Below are positions 16,841-23,759 of a stretch of DNA of 40,000 nt, one piece after another. The stretch is from CAMCHP01 sp036835325 (GTDB lineage: Bacteria; Bacteroidota; Bacteroidia; Flavobacteriales_D; Sanyastnellaceae). A program made the position numbers and the translations under genes. The notes under the pieces were generated by a model. It was given only the letters and a program-made list of their open reading frames with translations, was not told the origin of the DNA and searched no databases. Each line of letters opens with the position of its first letter. Positions within the stretch are counted from its first letter, which is position 1. Location: NCBI GenBank assembly GCA_036835325.1, contig DAITMF010000031.1:1-40000 (forward strand). Reading direction: 5' to 3'.

Positions 16841-17485
16841 TTAGGAGTCGCTCATTTGGGCGAGGTGTGCCTTTAGGGCATCCAAATTGCGTGCTTTTTT
16901 GTTGCCGTAGCGTTCTTCTGCATAGGGCGAATGAAAGCGGTGGGCCTCCATAAAGCGCACGTTTTGTGCCATCCAAGCCTTCTCTGAATAGGTCAGGTTT
17001 TTGGTCAGTTCCCATTCCCGACGCAAGCGCTCCGCATTGTCGAGGAAGCCATCCATCCCCAAATAATGAAGGTCAGCATCGCGGAGGAGTCGTTGCAGAG
17101 GCGTAACAGGGCGTGTGTGAATGGCCGTTGATTGAATGAGGTGAACCACTCTTCCGATGGCTTTCACCGGGGCGTTGTGCGCAATCAGGTATTCGGCGGC
17201 GTAGGTGGCTCCGAGATTCTCGTGGTTGTTGGCATCGTCGTAGTACCCTGAATCGTGAAAGGCAGCTGCGATGATGAGCAATGCACGTTCGTCATCGGGC
17301 AATTGTGCATCTGCGGCCAGAACATCTGCGGCGTGAATTACCGAGGCGGTGTGTGCGAGATCGTGGTACACGAAGTTCTTGCTCCATCCTGATTCAAGCC
17401 TAGCGCCTGCAACAGCGATGGCTTCTCTCACGAGAGATGCCCAAGAAGGGGTAGAGAACGCGGAGTATTCCGCAACAAGCTTCAT
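16841..17485 (-). CDS. HD-domain phosphohydrolase
   Basis: A 214-residue predicted metal-dependent phosphohydrolase. The HD metal site is visible as YHDLAH (His41, His45), FHDSG (His77-Asp78), His89 in NHEN, and RDADL (Asp136). The helical arrangement fits small cytosolic HD proteins, whose substrates are often nucleotides; none can be assigned here. It lies 46 bases downstream of the SiaB-like gene on the same strand and shares a 12-base upstream motif with it, suggesting joint control. Its stop abuts that of the convergent secreted protein with zero gap. Confidence 0.85.
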   Translation of the reverse strand: MKLVAEYSAFSTPSWASLVREAIAVAGARLESGWSKNFVYHDLAHTASVIHAADVLAADAQLPDDERALLIIAAAFHDSGYYDDANNHENLGATYAAEYLIAHNAPVKAIGRVVHLIQSTAIHTRPVTPLQRLLRDADLHYLGMDGFLDNAERLRREWELTKNLTYSEKAWMAQNVRFMEAHRFHSPYAEERYGNKKARNLDALKAHLAQMSDS

Positions 17486-17508
17486 GCGCGTAGAGATTCG
17501 AATCGCGG

Positions 17509-17520
17509 CAAATAAACGAA
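17509..17520 (-). promoter_or_regulatory. Shared 12-mer upstream of the HD gene
   Basis: TTCGTTTATTTG on the minus strand, 23 bases before the HD ATG, is identical to the 12-mer at 18159-18170 upstream of the SiaB-like gene. TTTATTTG may itself be the -7 box. Confidence 0.45.
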
Positions 17521-17531
17521 ATTCAGGGAAA

Positions 17532-18119
17532 TTACGCTTCCTCTCCGTTTACTGTGACCTCGTTAACGAAGAAACCGTAGGTTTCATCGAGCTGAGCGAC
17601 TTTGTAAGCGATTGGCGAACTTGATTTTTTCGCAACCGTGAGCAGGCCGAGTCCGGCGCCGCCTTTGTAGCTGTAGTTTTGGTTGCAGAGCGTTTCAATG
17701 TAGAGTTTACGCAGCTCAGCGCTGTTGAGCGCATTGAGTTGGTCAATGCGGTATGCCAGGAGGTTTGCATCTTGCATCAAAACCAGGTTTCCGGTGATGA
17801 GGCGGAAACGGTCATTGGTACCTAGCAGAACCAAAAAAGCGCTTCCTCTTCCTTTTGCGTCTTTCGCGCCGTGAATGGAGATGTTTTGAAAGCTCTCAAT
17901 GAAAATGCTGCACACCCGTTTCATCACTTTTCGCTTCGCGCCTGAGTCGAGTACGGCGGTTTCGGTGAGCTTGAGTAGGTTGTCGATGCGGTGCTGGGTG
18001 ATGTCGCCGTGGTAGGCAAAGAGGACTTTCTCGCCCGCGGCTTTTTCCGATGACCAGCCCAAGTAAGCGTGGTAGAGCTCACTTAGCGTTTCCAGCGACG
18101 ATGCAGAAAGGTCGGTCAT
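17532..18119 (-). CDS. SiaB-like GHKL ATPase/kinase (DUF6272)
   Basis: A 195-residue cytosolic protein resembling the SiaB family, GHKL-fold kinases that phosphorylate the anti-sigma-antagonist-like protein SiaC in signalling switches. Visible features are FAYHGDITQHRIDNLL (34-49), an N-box-like helix ESFQNISIHG (75-84) and a G-box-like loop GGAGLGL (153-159) for nucleotide binding. No SiaC (DUF1987) or SiaA phosphatase gene is in this window, although these often lie together. The next gene on the strand is an HD phosphohydrolase. The assignment to the family rests on motif recognition alone. Confidence 0.75.
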   Translation of the reverse strand: MTDLSASSLETLSELYHAYLGWSSEKAAGEKVLFAYHGDITQHRIDNLLKLTETAVLDSGAKRKVMKRVCSIFIESFQNISIHGAKDAKGRGSAFLVLLGTNDRFRLITGNLVLMQDANLLAYRIDQLNALNSAELRKLYIETLCNQNYSYKGGAGLGLLTVAKKSSSPIAYKVAQLDETYGFFVNEVTVNGEEA

Positions 18120-18158
18120 TCCGAAGTCCTCTTAGTTTTAATTGGGTGCAAATTTCGA

Positions 18159-18170
18159 CAAATAAACGAA
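18159..18170 (-). promoter_or_regulatory. Shared 12-mer upstream of the SiaB-like gene
   Basis: TTCGTTTATTTG on the minus strand, 39 bases before the ATG, identical to 17509-17520. A second box-like sequence, GAAATTTG, lies just downstream of it and could be the real -7 element. Confidence 0.45.
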
Positions 18171-18306
18171 TATTTTAGATGAATACAGAAAAATAATCGT
18201 TAAAATCGTCGAACGCTCGGTTCTTCCGAGACATGTCAAAAGTAATCGGTGAAGTTGACAAGCCTCAGGGCGATCGCTTGAGTTTTGAACATCAGCGGTT
18301 GAAAAA

Positions 18307-18353
18307 CGGCGGGCGCCGGGGTAAGAGGACGTAGGGGAGAGTGGCGCCCGCCG
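18307..18353 (-). terminator. Strong hairpin, probable terminator of the WYL/small-protein unit
   Basis: An 11-bp perfect GC-rich stem (CGGCGGGCGCC, 18307-18317, with GGCGCCCGCCG, 18343-18353) encloses an unusually large 25-base loop that is purine-only-like on the plus strand. On the minus strand the stem is followed by TTTTTC, as in an intrinsic terminator, 23 bases after the stop of the small gene at 18377. The rest of the 18120-18376 gap holds the SiaB promoter region and a doubtful 33-codon ORF. Confidence 0.65.
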
Positions 18354-18376
18354 CAGGAGAGCATCGCGTTCGTTGC

Positions 18377-18619
18377 TCAGTTTAAGTTGTAGCGTCGAAA
18401 GCTTTTTTCGGGTACTATATACTCGCCGTTGGGCTTGCGAATCATTTGGTAAAACTCGCTGCAGAAGTAATTGATGGGCTTGCGGAAAGGGCGCTGGCTT
18501 AGGTAGCAATCCCAAGCTTCATAGGCCATTTTTCGAGCAACTTCCCAAGCGTAGGTGTTGTATCCGTTTGGGCGGGCAAAGGAATCGATGTAGCGGCGTA
18601 CTTCTGAAAGTGAGTTCAT
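18377..18619 (-). CDS. Small protein of unknown function
   Basis: An 80-residue protein from the ATG at 18619 (a GTG at 18646 could add nine residues). It is basic and rich in aromatics: RRYIDSFARPNGYNTYAWE, ARKMAYEAWDCYLSQ, NYFCSEFYQMIRKPNGEYIV and a C-terminal FRRYNLN. No signal peptide or membrane segment is seen and I do not recognise a family. It lies 78 bases after the WYL regulator on the same strand with no convincing promoter between them, and a strong terminator hairpin follows, so it may be co-transcribed with the regulator. Confidence 0.6.
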   Translation of the reverse strand: MNSLSEVRRYIDSFARPNGYNTYAWEVARKMAYEAWDCYLSQRPFRKPINYFCSEFYQMIRKPNGEYIVPEKSFRRYNLN

Positions 18620-18697
18620 GGCTGTTACCTGTTTGTTGTTTGACACTACAAACCTCAGCCGGCAGAACGTAAAGGATTTACGGACTGAAAAAAAATC

Positions 18698-19717
18698 TCA
18701 CAAATACCGATCCAACGCGCTTTTGTGTGCTTCAAAGACGCGGGTTTTCAATTCTTGCGGTGCACGAACGGTGACCGATGCGCCGTAGCTCAAAATTTCA
18801 CTTACCAACTCGAAGCTGATAATGACCCGAATACGGAGTTCAGCGCTGCCATCGTCATTGAAGTGCATGCGCTGCGATTTGTGCAAAGGCCTTGATTGAA
18901 AGTACTTTGCCTGCAGGGCTTCGCAATGCAGCACCACATCAACCGGTGCTGTATCGAGTTGAGTGATGCCCATGCTGTACTTGAAAAATTGATCGGGGTC
19001 GAAGTTGGCTTGCGTTTCAAAGCGATCGTTGAGGCGCTTTAGTGTGTGTATGCGGTCAAGCGCATAGGTTTTGAACATGGCTTTTTCAGGATGGAAGCCA
19101 ATGAGGTACCAGCGGTTGCGGTATTCTTTCAAAAGGTAGGGGTGAAGGGCATGGGGTTCAACGCTGTCATCGGTGTATTTGCCGTACTCAAGGGTCACGA
19201 CTTCATTGCTTTTGATGGCTTCAACAAGCGGTTCGAGGTGCTCGAGGCCCACCACTTCGGGGGCGTCTTCGAATTGGATGAAGGCATCGGTGGTGCGGTC
19301 ATTGGGGTCGCGGTTTACGCGAAGCTTCGACACCACCTTGTCGATGGCACTGCGGTAAGTCCTAAACAGCGGTATGTCGCGAAACTGCGTTAAGGTGTCG
19401 GCGGCGAAGTACAGAGCATCAAGGTCATCGTCGTTCAGGTTGATGTCGTTGATCGTGTAATTGGCATCTTCGTAATAGTAGCCTTTGTGTGCCTTGCTGT
19501 AGGCTATGGGGGCGTAGAATCCGAGTTCGCCTTCGTTGCGCATGGCCCAAAGGTCTTTTTCAATGGTACTTTCGGAGATTTGGTCTCCGTCGCTGCCGTA
19601 GAGGGCATCTTCGCAGGCTTGCCGCAGGTCTTCTTTCGTGGGGAACGGACGGCCTGAATTGGTCAAACAGCGGTCAATGATGCGGTACCGCAGCAGGGCA
19701 TACTTATTGGCGGGCAT
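18698..19717 (-). CDS. WYL-domain transcriptional regulator
   Basis: A 339-residue DNA-binding protein. The N-terminal ~90 residues form a winged-helix region (YALLRYRIIDRCLTNSGRPF, then ESTIEKDLWAMRNE). The WYL domain spans ~165-240, with VVTLEYGKYTDD, PHALHPYLLKEYRNRWYLIG (the RWYLIG is the name-giving motif) and FKTYALDRI. The C-terminal ~80 residues match the WCX extension (VDVVLHCEALQAKYFQ, and ISFELVSEILSYGASVTVRA). WYL regulators respond to small ligands or nucleic acid and often control stress or defence functions; no defence gene is next to it here. The Hsp20 gene lies upstream on the same strand. Confidence 0.88.
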   Translation of the reverse strand: MPANKYALLRYRIIDRCLTNSGRPFPTKEDLRQACEDALYGSDGDQISESTIEKDLWAMRNEGELGFYAPIAYSKAHKGYYYEDANYTINDINLNDDDLDALYFAADTLTQFRDIPLFRTYRSAIDKVVSKLRVNRDPNDRTTDAFIQFEDAPEVVGLEHLEPLVEAIKSNEVVTLEYGKYTDDSVEPHALHPYLLKEYRNRWYLIGFHPEKAMFKTYALDRIHTLKRLNDRFETQANFDPDQFFKYSMGITQLDTAPVDVVLHCEALQAKYFQSRPLHKSQRMHFNDDGSAELRIRVIISFELVSEILSYGASVTVRAPQELKTRVFEAHKSALDRYL

Positions 19718-19734
19718 GGGGTTCAGTTGTGGCC

Positions 19735-19742
19735 TAAAGTTA
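19735..19742 (-). promoter_or_regulatory. -7 box of the WYL gene (TAACTTTA)
   Basis: TAACTTTA on the minus strand lies 17 bases before the WYL ATG and directly follows the T tract of the Hsp20 terminator. Confidence 0.45.
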
Positions 19743-19773
19743 AAAAAGAAAGGCGGTTTCCCGCCCTTCTTTA
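19743..19773 (-). terminator. Rho-independent terminator of the Hsp20 gene
   Basis: On the minus strand AGAAGGGCGG, a GAAA loop and CCGCCTTTCT form a stem with one mismatch, followed by a TTTTTT run. It lies about 50 bases after the Hsp20 stop. Its T tract touches the WYL -7 box. Confidence 0.75.
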
Positions 19774-19822
19774 CTAAACCAAAACCATACTTACCTATTC
19801 AAACCACTCAGCGCTTTGCGCC

Positions 19823-20296
19823 TTACTTGATCTCAATTTTTTTTGCGGGATGGATGAGTTCATTCCGCTTTGGGAGTTTGAGGCTGAGCACTCCGTTCGC
19901 GTAGCTTGCCTCGATGTGCTCGCTGTCAACGGTTTCAGGAAGGTTGAAACTGCGCACAAAGCCGCGGGTTGCGAATTCACGCAAGGTGTAGCGTGGAGGT
20001 TTGCCGCCTTCGCTGCGTGTGTTCTCTGCCTCGGGGGTTTCAGTGTGCCGCGTGTGGCTTCCCTTTACCGAAAGCACGCCTTTATTGACTTCAACGCTGA
20101 AATCGGATTTTTCAAATCCCGGAACCGAAAGTTCAATGGTGAAGGCGCTTTCGCCTTCTGCAATGTTGGCGGCCGGAACAAACCGGTTTGCTTTTGCCAT
20201 CTCGTTGAAGAAGCGGTCGCGGGTCAAAAAATCATCGAAAAAGGTGTCGAGAAATGCCGGACGTCCGTGACGTGCCTGATACTTGATGAGTCCCAT
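19823..20296 (-). CDS. Small heat-shock protein, Hsp20/alpha-crystallin family
   Basis: A 157-residue ATP-independent holdase chaperone that binds unfolding proteins and keeps them soluble. The alpha-crystallin domain spans ~45-145: AFTIELSVPGFEKSDFSVEV, GVLSVKG, the LREFATRGFVRSFNLPETVD block and the hallmark ANGVLSLKLPK. The C-terminal KIEIK holds an I-x-I type motif used in oligomer assembly. The N-terminal arm has the usual FFDDFLTRDRFF pattern. It has its own terminator, and an inverted repeat (20303-20326) sits just upstream of the ATG, which could be an operator or a heat-sensitive hairpin. Confidence 0.96.
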   Translation of the reverse strand: MGLIKYQARHGRPAFLDTFFDDFLTRDRFFNEMAKANRFVPAANIAEGESAFTIELSVPGFEKSDFSVEVNKGVLSVKGSHTRHTETPEAENTRSEGGKPPRYTLREFATRGFVRSFNLPETVDSEHIEASYANGVLSLKLPKRNELIHPAKKIEIK

Positions 20297-20302
20297 AATG
20301 CT

Positions 20303-20326
20303 GGTGTATTTATCGTTTGTTACACC
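20303..20326 (-). promoter_or_regulatory. Inverted repeat in the Hsp20 leader
   Basis: GGTGTA (20303-20308) and TACACC (20321-20326) form perfect 6-bp arms around 12 AT-rich bases, ending 6 bases before the Hsp20 ATG. It is not CIRCE. A weak hairpin so close to the start could mask it at low temperature; this is inference. Confidence 0.35.
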
Positions 20327-20456
20327 GGCATACAGTCAATTGCCGTGCCGAGCGAAAAATCGCGCGATTCGAATGTCAAGTTTACAGGAAAACGAACCGT
20401 TGAATGACAAATAGTCAGCCCTGCACCGGGCTTCATGACAAAACGGCAGTCAGGTC

Positions 20457-21038
20457 TCAGTAAACGCTTCCGAGGCGTTTCATGACGTGGTCGCTCACCT
20501 TTTGACACAGCTGCATCGGGCTGTAGGTGCGCCATTTGATTTCGTTCATCTTCCCACCCAGCACGAAGTAGCTATCAACGTTGGCCTCCTCGAAGTCGTG
20601 CAGCACATGCTCGCGGAAGTTCAACAGGGCAATCCATCCATCCAAATCATCCACTTCTTCAAACCACTCTTCATAGTAGCAATCGTCAGAGCTGTGATAG
20701 TTGAGCACATTCTCACCAATCAAAATAAAGCGCGATATGCCGCAATTGATCATTTCTTCAATCACATTGCGCTTGAAGGTCATGATGTCGTTGTAGAGGC
20801 AATCGTTCCATTCTCCGATGAGCTCGATGACACCGTACCCTTCGTCGTAGTCGCAGTAAAGTACTTTAATGAAGAGGGTGTTGGAGCCGATATTGTCCCA
20901 CTGTGGATGGATGTAATGGTCGTAAATGCGGTCAGTGAAGTACATCTCGCTGTATTCGCGTTCGAAGAAGGGCGAATTGGGATCTTCACTGGCTACGTAG
21001 TGGTTTCTCCAGTTGTAGTAGGGTTCGATGTGATGCAC
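20457..21038 (-). CDS. Conserved-looking hypothetical protein in the murQ operon
   Basis: A 193-residue acidic, aromatic-rich cytosolic protein, with runs such as HHIEPYYNWRNHYVASED at the start, IYDHYIHPQWDNIGS, and YHSSDDCYYEEWFEEVDD. There is no signal peptide or membrane segment. I do not recognise a named domain; I recall similar proteins in Flavobacteria but cannot confirm it here. It starts 24 bases after the murQ stop on the same strand, so it is probably in one operon with that cell-wall recycling gene. The gap to Hsp20 has only a weak hairpin (AGCCC/GGGCT near 20417-20432). Confidence 0.75.
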   Translation of the reverse strand: MHHIEPYYNWRNHYVASEDPNSPFFEREYSEMYFTDRIYDHYIHPQWDNIGSNTLFIKVLYCDYDEGYGVIELIGEWNDCLYNDIMTFKRNVIEEMINCGISRFILIGENVLNYHSSDDCYYEEWFEEVDDLDGWIALLNFREHVLHDFEEANVDSYFVLGGKMNEIKWRTYSPMQLCQKVSDHVMKRLGSVY

Positions 21039-21062
21039 TTCGCTGAGCTGGCTAGTGAATAT

Positions 21063-21878
21063 TTAGGTATGTGTTGCATCAATTGCTGCACGCACACTGC
21101 CGTGCTCGCGGAGCAAGCGCTCAGCCTCGCTGTGGCTCACACCTGTGGCTTCGGTTATCATGCGTGCGCCGCGGTCAATCAATTTGTTGTTGGCCGGTTG
21201 CATATCAACCATGCGGTTTCCTTTTACCCGACCGAGCCTCACCATAACCGATGTTGAAAGCATATTGAGCAGCAGTTTTTGTGCTGTTCCGGCTTTCATT
21301 CGGGTGCTGCCGGTGACAAACTCCGGTCCGGTGATGGCTTCAATCGCGAAGTCTGCAACAGCAGCTAAGGGTGTTTGTTCGTTGCAGGTGATTGCTCCGG
21401 TTAAAATGCCGTGCTGTTGGCACGCTTCGAGGGCACCAACCACATAGGGTGTTTTTCCGCTGGCCGCGATGCCGACTACGGTATCGTTGGAGTTGATTTT
21501 GTGCGCCAAGAGGTCGTTCCATCCGGCTTCGCGGTCATCTTCGGCAAACTCAACCGCTTTGCGAATGGCGGTATCGCCGCCGGCAATGAGGCCAATCACC
21601 TGGCCGTGTTCGATGCCAAAGGTTGGAGGGCACTCGCTGGCATCAACAATGCCAAGTCGGCCGCTCGTCCCTGCACCCAAATAAAACAGTCTGCCACCGC
21701 GGTTCATTCGTTCTACGATGGCTTCGGCGAGCGCAGAAAGTTGGGGAATGCATTCGCGCACCACCTCGGCAACGGTTTGGTCTTCGTCGTTCATTCGCAG
21801 CATGAGTTCCGATGCACTCATGCGCTCCAGGTGGTCGTGTTTTCCCGGACGTTCAGTATGGGGCAGTTCGTGGGCCAT
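21063..21878 (-). CDS. murQ: N-acetylmuramic acid 6-phosphate etherase MurQ
   Basis: MurQ cleaves the D-lactyl ether of MurNAc-6-phosphate to GlcNAc-6-phosphate and lactate, a cytoplasmic step in peptidoglycan recycling. The 271-residue protein has the SIS-fold signatures: GRLFYLGAGTSGRLGIVDAS, ECPPTFG with the catalytic-type Glu, GGDTAIRKAVEFAEDD, VVGIAASGKTPYVVGAL, and the tail motif GNRMVDMQPANNKL. I chose the ATG at 21878 (MAHELPHTERP), the usual start of the family; an earlier in-frame ATG at 21965 would add 29 unlike residues. It is divergent from the PD40 protein gene. Confidence 0.95.
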   Translation of the reverse strand: MAHELPHTERPGKHDHLERMSASELMLRMNDEDQTVAEVVRECIPQLSALAEAIVERMNRGGRLFYLGAGTSGRLGIVDASECPPTFGIEHGQVIGLIAGGDTAIRKAVEFAEDDREAGWNDLLAHKINSNDTVVGIAASGKTPYVVGALEACQQHGILTGAITCNEQTPLAAVADFAIEAITGPEFVTGSTRMKAGTAQKLLLNMLSTSVMVRLGRVKGNRMVDMQPANNKLIDRGARMITEATGVSHSEAERLLREHGSVRAAIDATHT

Positions 21879-22039
21879 GGTGCAAAAATCGGTGAATCGC
21901 ATTGACCTACGCATCCATCCGTCCAGAAAAAGAAACGAAGCCTGAAATACCGTTGAAAAAACCACCGTTCAACTCGGCAACGAATACAGGAGGCCTCGCA
22001 CAAATTCACGTATTTTGCGTTCTACGTAAAACATTGCCC

Positions 22040-23680
22040 ATGCGCCTGCTGCTCTCCATTGCTTTTTTTGTTGCTGCATTGAACGCACACTCTTTTGGTC
22101 ATTACTTCGCTGTTGCCGATACCGGTGGTACCGATGAGGCCGGTTTTTTTGGCAGTGCTGCCAACCGTGCAAAGTTGGTTGCTGCAAAGCACGAATTTAA
22201 TCAAAGCAATATGCGTGGGGCGCTCACGCTTTACCGTGAGATTTTGGAAACCGAACCCAACAACGGTTCGGCCCTGTACTGGACTGCCCGCTGCCATTAT
22301 GCCCTGAAGCGCTATGATTTGGCCAAGAAATACCTCGATCTTGCGGTTGACATCGACCCCGATGTGCAAACAAACATCAATTACTTCTACGGTATGATTC
22401 ACCATCGATTGGCCGAACTTGATGCGGCCATCGAGCGTTTTACGATGTTTTTGCAGCTCAGCAAAGGCAAAGACGCCTTTGAGGTTGAAGAGGCTGAACG
22501 CTTCATTGCACAATGCCGTTACGCCAAGAAAATGATGCAGCGACCGGTTGATGTAACCATTGAGAACATGGGGCCGGTTGTCAATACCCGTTTCGACGAA
22601 TATGCACCGGCCGTGACAGCCGACGGCAAGTTGCTGTTGTTTACTTCGCGCCGCAGCGATGCTACAGGCGGCGGAATCGATGAAGGTGGAGATTACAAGT
22701 TCTTTGAAGACATTTACTTCTCTGAATGGAGCCAAGAGCGTGCAGAGTGGCTCGAAGCCCGCGGTGCAGAGGGCGAAGTGAACACACCTGACTACGACGC
22801 CGTGCTCTCAGTGGCTCCCGATGGTTCGTCAATGTACATCTACCGAAATACAGCAAAAAGTGCCGGGAATATCTTCGTTAGCCGGTACAATGCGGCTGAA
22901 AAATCGTGGTATGCGCCTGAACAAATGCCGCGTCCGATCAGCTCATCGTACTTCGAAAGCTCGTGCAGCATCACCGCCGATGGGTCGGCCTTCTACTTCA
23001 TCTCTGAACGTCCCGAAGGCCTCGGGCAAGGCGATATTTACGTGGCAAAACGCCAAGGTAACGGGTGGGCCAAACCTGAGAACCTTGGTAAACTTATCAA
23101 TACCGAACTCGATGAGAAGTTTGTGTTCATTCACCCGAACGGACGAACCCTTTACTTTGCCAGCGACGGCCACCAAACCTTGGGCAGTTACGATATTTTC
23201 AGGTCTGAATTTGTGAACGGACAGTGGAGTGTGCCGATTAACCTCGGCTACCCTATCAATACGGTAAACGAAGAATCAACCTTCTCGTTAACCGGTGACA
23301 GCAAACTGATGTACATCGCTGCCGAGTACGCAGATGCACTCGGTGAACGCGACATCTATACTGTCGACGTGAGCCGCTACAGCCTGCTGAGCGCGGCCGG
23401 CGATATGAATAGCTATGCAACGGTGATTATTGAAGCCGTCGATGCCGGGGGGAAACCTGTCAGAGGCGCCACCATCGAAGTATACTACGCCAACGACCTC
23501 GATCACAAAGTTGTCAGTGGTCAAACCGACAAGGCCGGCCGTTGGAAAGTAAATTTGCCGGTTGGTGACAGCTACCGCATTGGAGGCATCGATGGCAAGC
23601 GAACAGCGAGTCGCGAGCTAAGTATTGCAGCGAACCAAAGCGCTACTGAAACCGTGCCGGTGCAAATCACATTGCCTTAA
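22040..23680 (+). CDS. PorE-like TPR/PD40 envelope protein without OmpA domain
   Basis: A 546-residue exported protein. The start at 22040 gives the signal peptide MRLLLSIAFFVAALNAHSFG; an in-frame start at 22040 minus 138 bases would bury it. TPR repeats follow (~45-150; NRAKLVAAKHEFNQSNMRGA, LYWTARCHYALKRYDLAKKY). A PD40/WD40-like propeller covers ~165-440, with PAVTADGKLLLFTSRR, CSITADGSAFYFISERPEG, IHPNGRTLYFASDGH and FSLTGDSKLMYIA. The last ~85 residues (VIIEAVDAGGKPVRGATIEV) look like a carboxypeptidase-regulatory-like domain. This order matches the T9SS protein PorE except that PorE ends in an OmpA-type peptidoglycan-binding domain, absent here. It precedes a T9SS type B protein by 79 bases. 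Confidence 0.85.
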   Translation: MRLLLSIAFFVAALNAHSFGHYFAVADTGGTDEAGFFGSAANRAKLVAAKHEFNQSNMRGALTLYREILETEPNNGSALYWTARCHYALKRYDLAKKYLDLAVDIDPDVQTNINYFYGMIHHRLAELDAAIERFTMFLQLSKGKDAFEVEEAERFIAQCRYAKKMMQRPVDVTIENMGPVVNTRFDEYAPAVTADGKLLLFTSRRSDATGGGIDEGGDYKFFEDIYFSEWSQERAEWLEARGAEGEVNTPDYDAVLSVAPDGSSMYIYRNTAKSAGNIFVSRYNAAEKSWYAPEQMPRPISSSYFESSCSITADGSAFYFISERPEGLGQGDIYVAKRQGNGWAKPENLGKLINTELDEKFVFIHPNGRTLYFASDGHQTLGSYDIFRSEFVNGQWSVPINLGYPINTVNEESTFSLTGDSKLMYIAAEYADALGERDIYTVDVSRYSLLSAAGDMNSYATVIIEAVDAGGKPVRGATIEVYYANDLDHKVVSGQTDKAGRWKVNLPVGDSYRIGGIDGKRTASRELSIAANQSATETVPVQITLP

Positions 23681-23759
23681 AGCCCTTATTTTAGGTACTA
23701 AGCAACGAAAGCAAGGTATTAAGTGTCTATCAGGTGAAGCCAATTTGCTTTGCCTTGAC

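Noticed and set aside
18267..18286. Palindrome around GCGATCGC as a protein site
   Set aside because: The flanking arms have a mismatch and GCGATCGC is a simple restriction-type palindrome; no gene context supports it.
20417..20432. AGCCC/GGGCT hairpin between Hsp20 and the murQ-operon gene as terminator
   Set aside because: Short stem without a T run; the flanking ATGACAAA direct repeat is probably chance.
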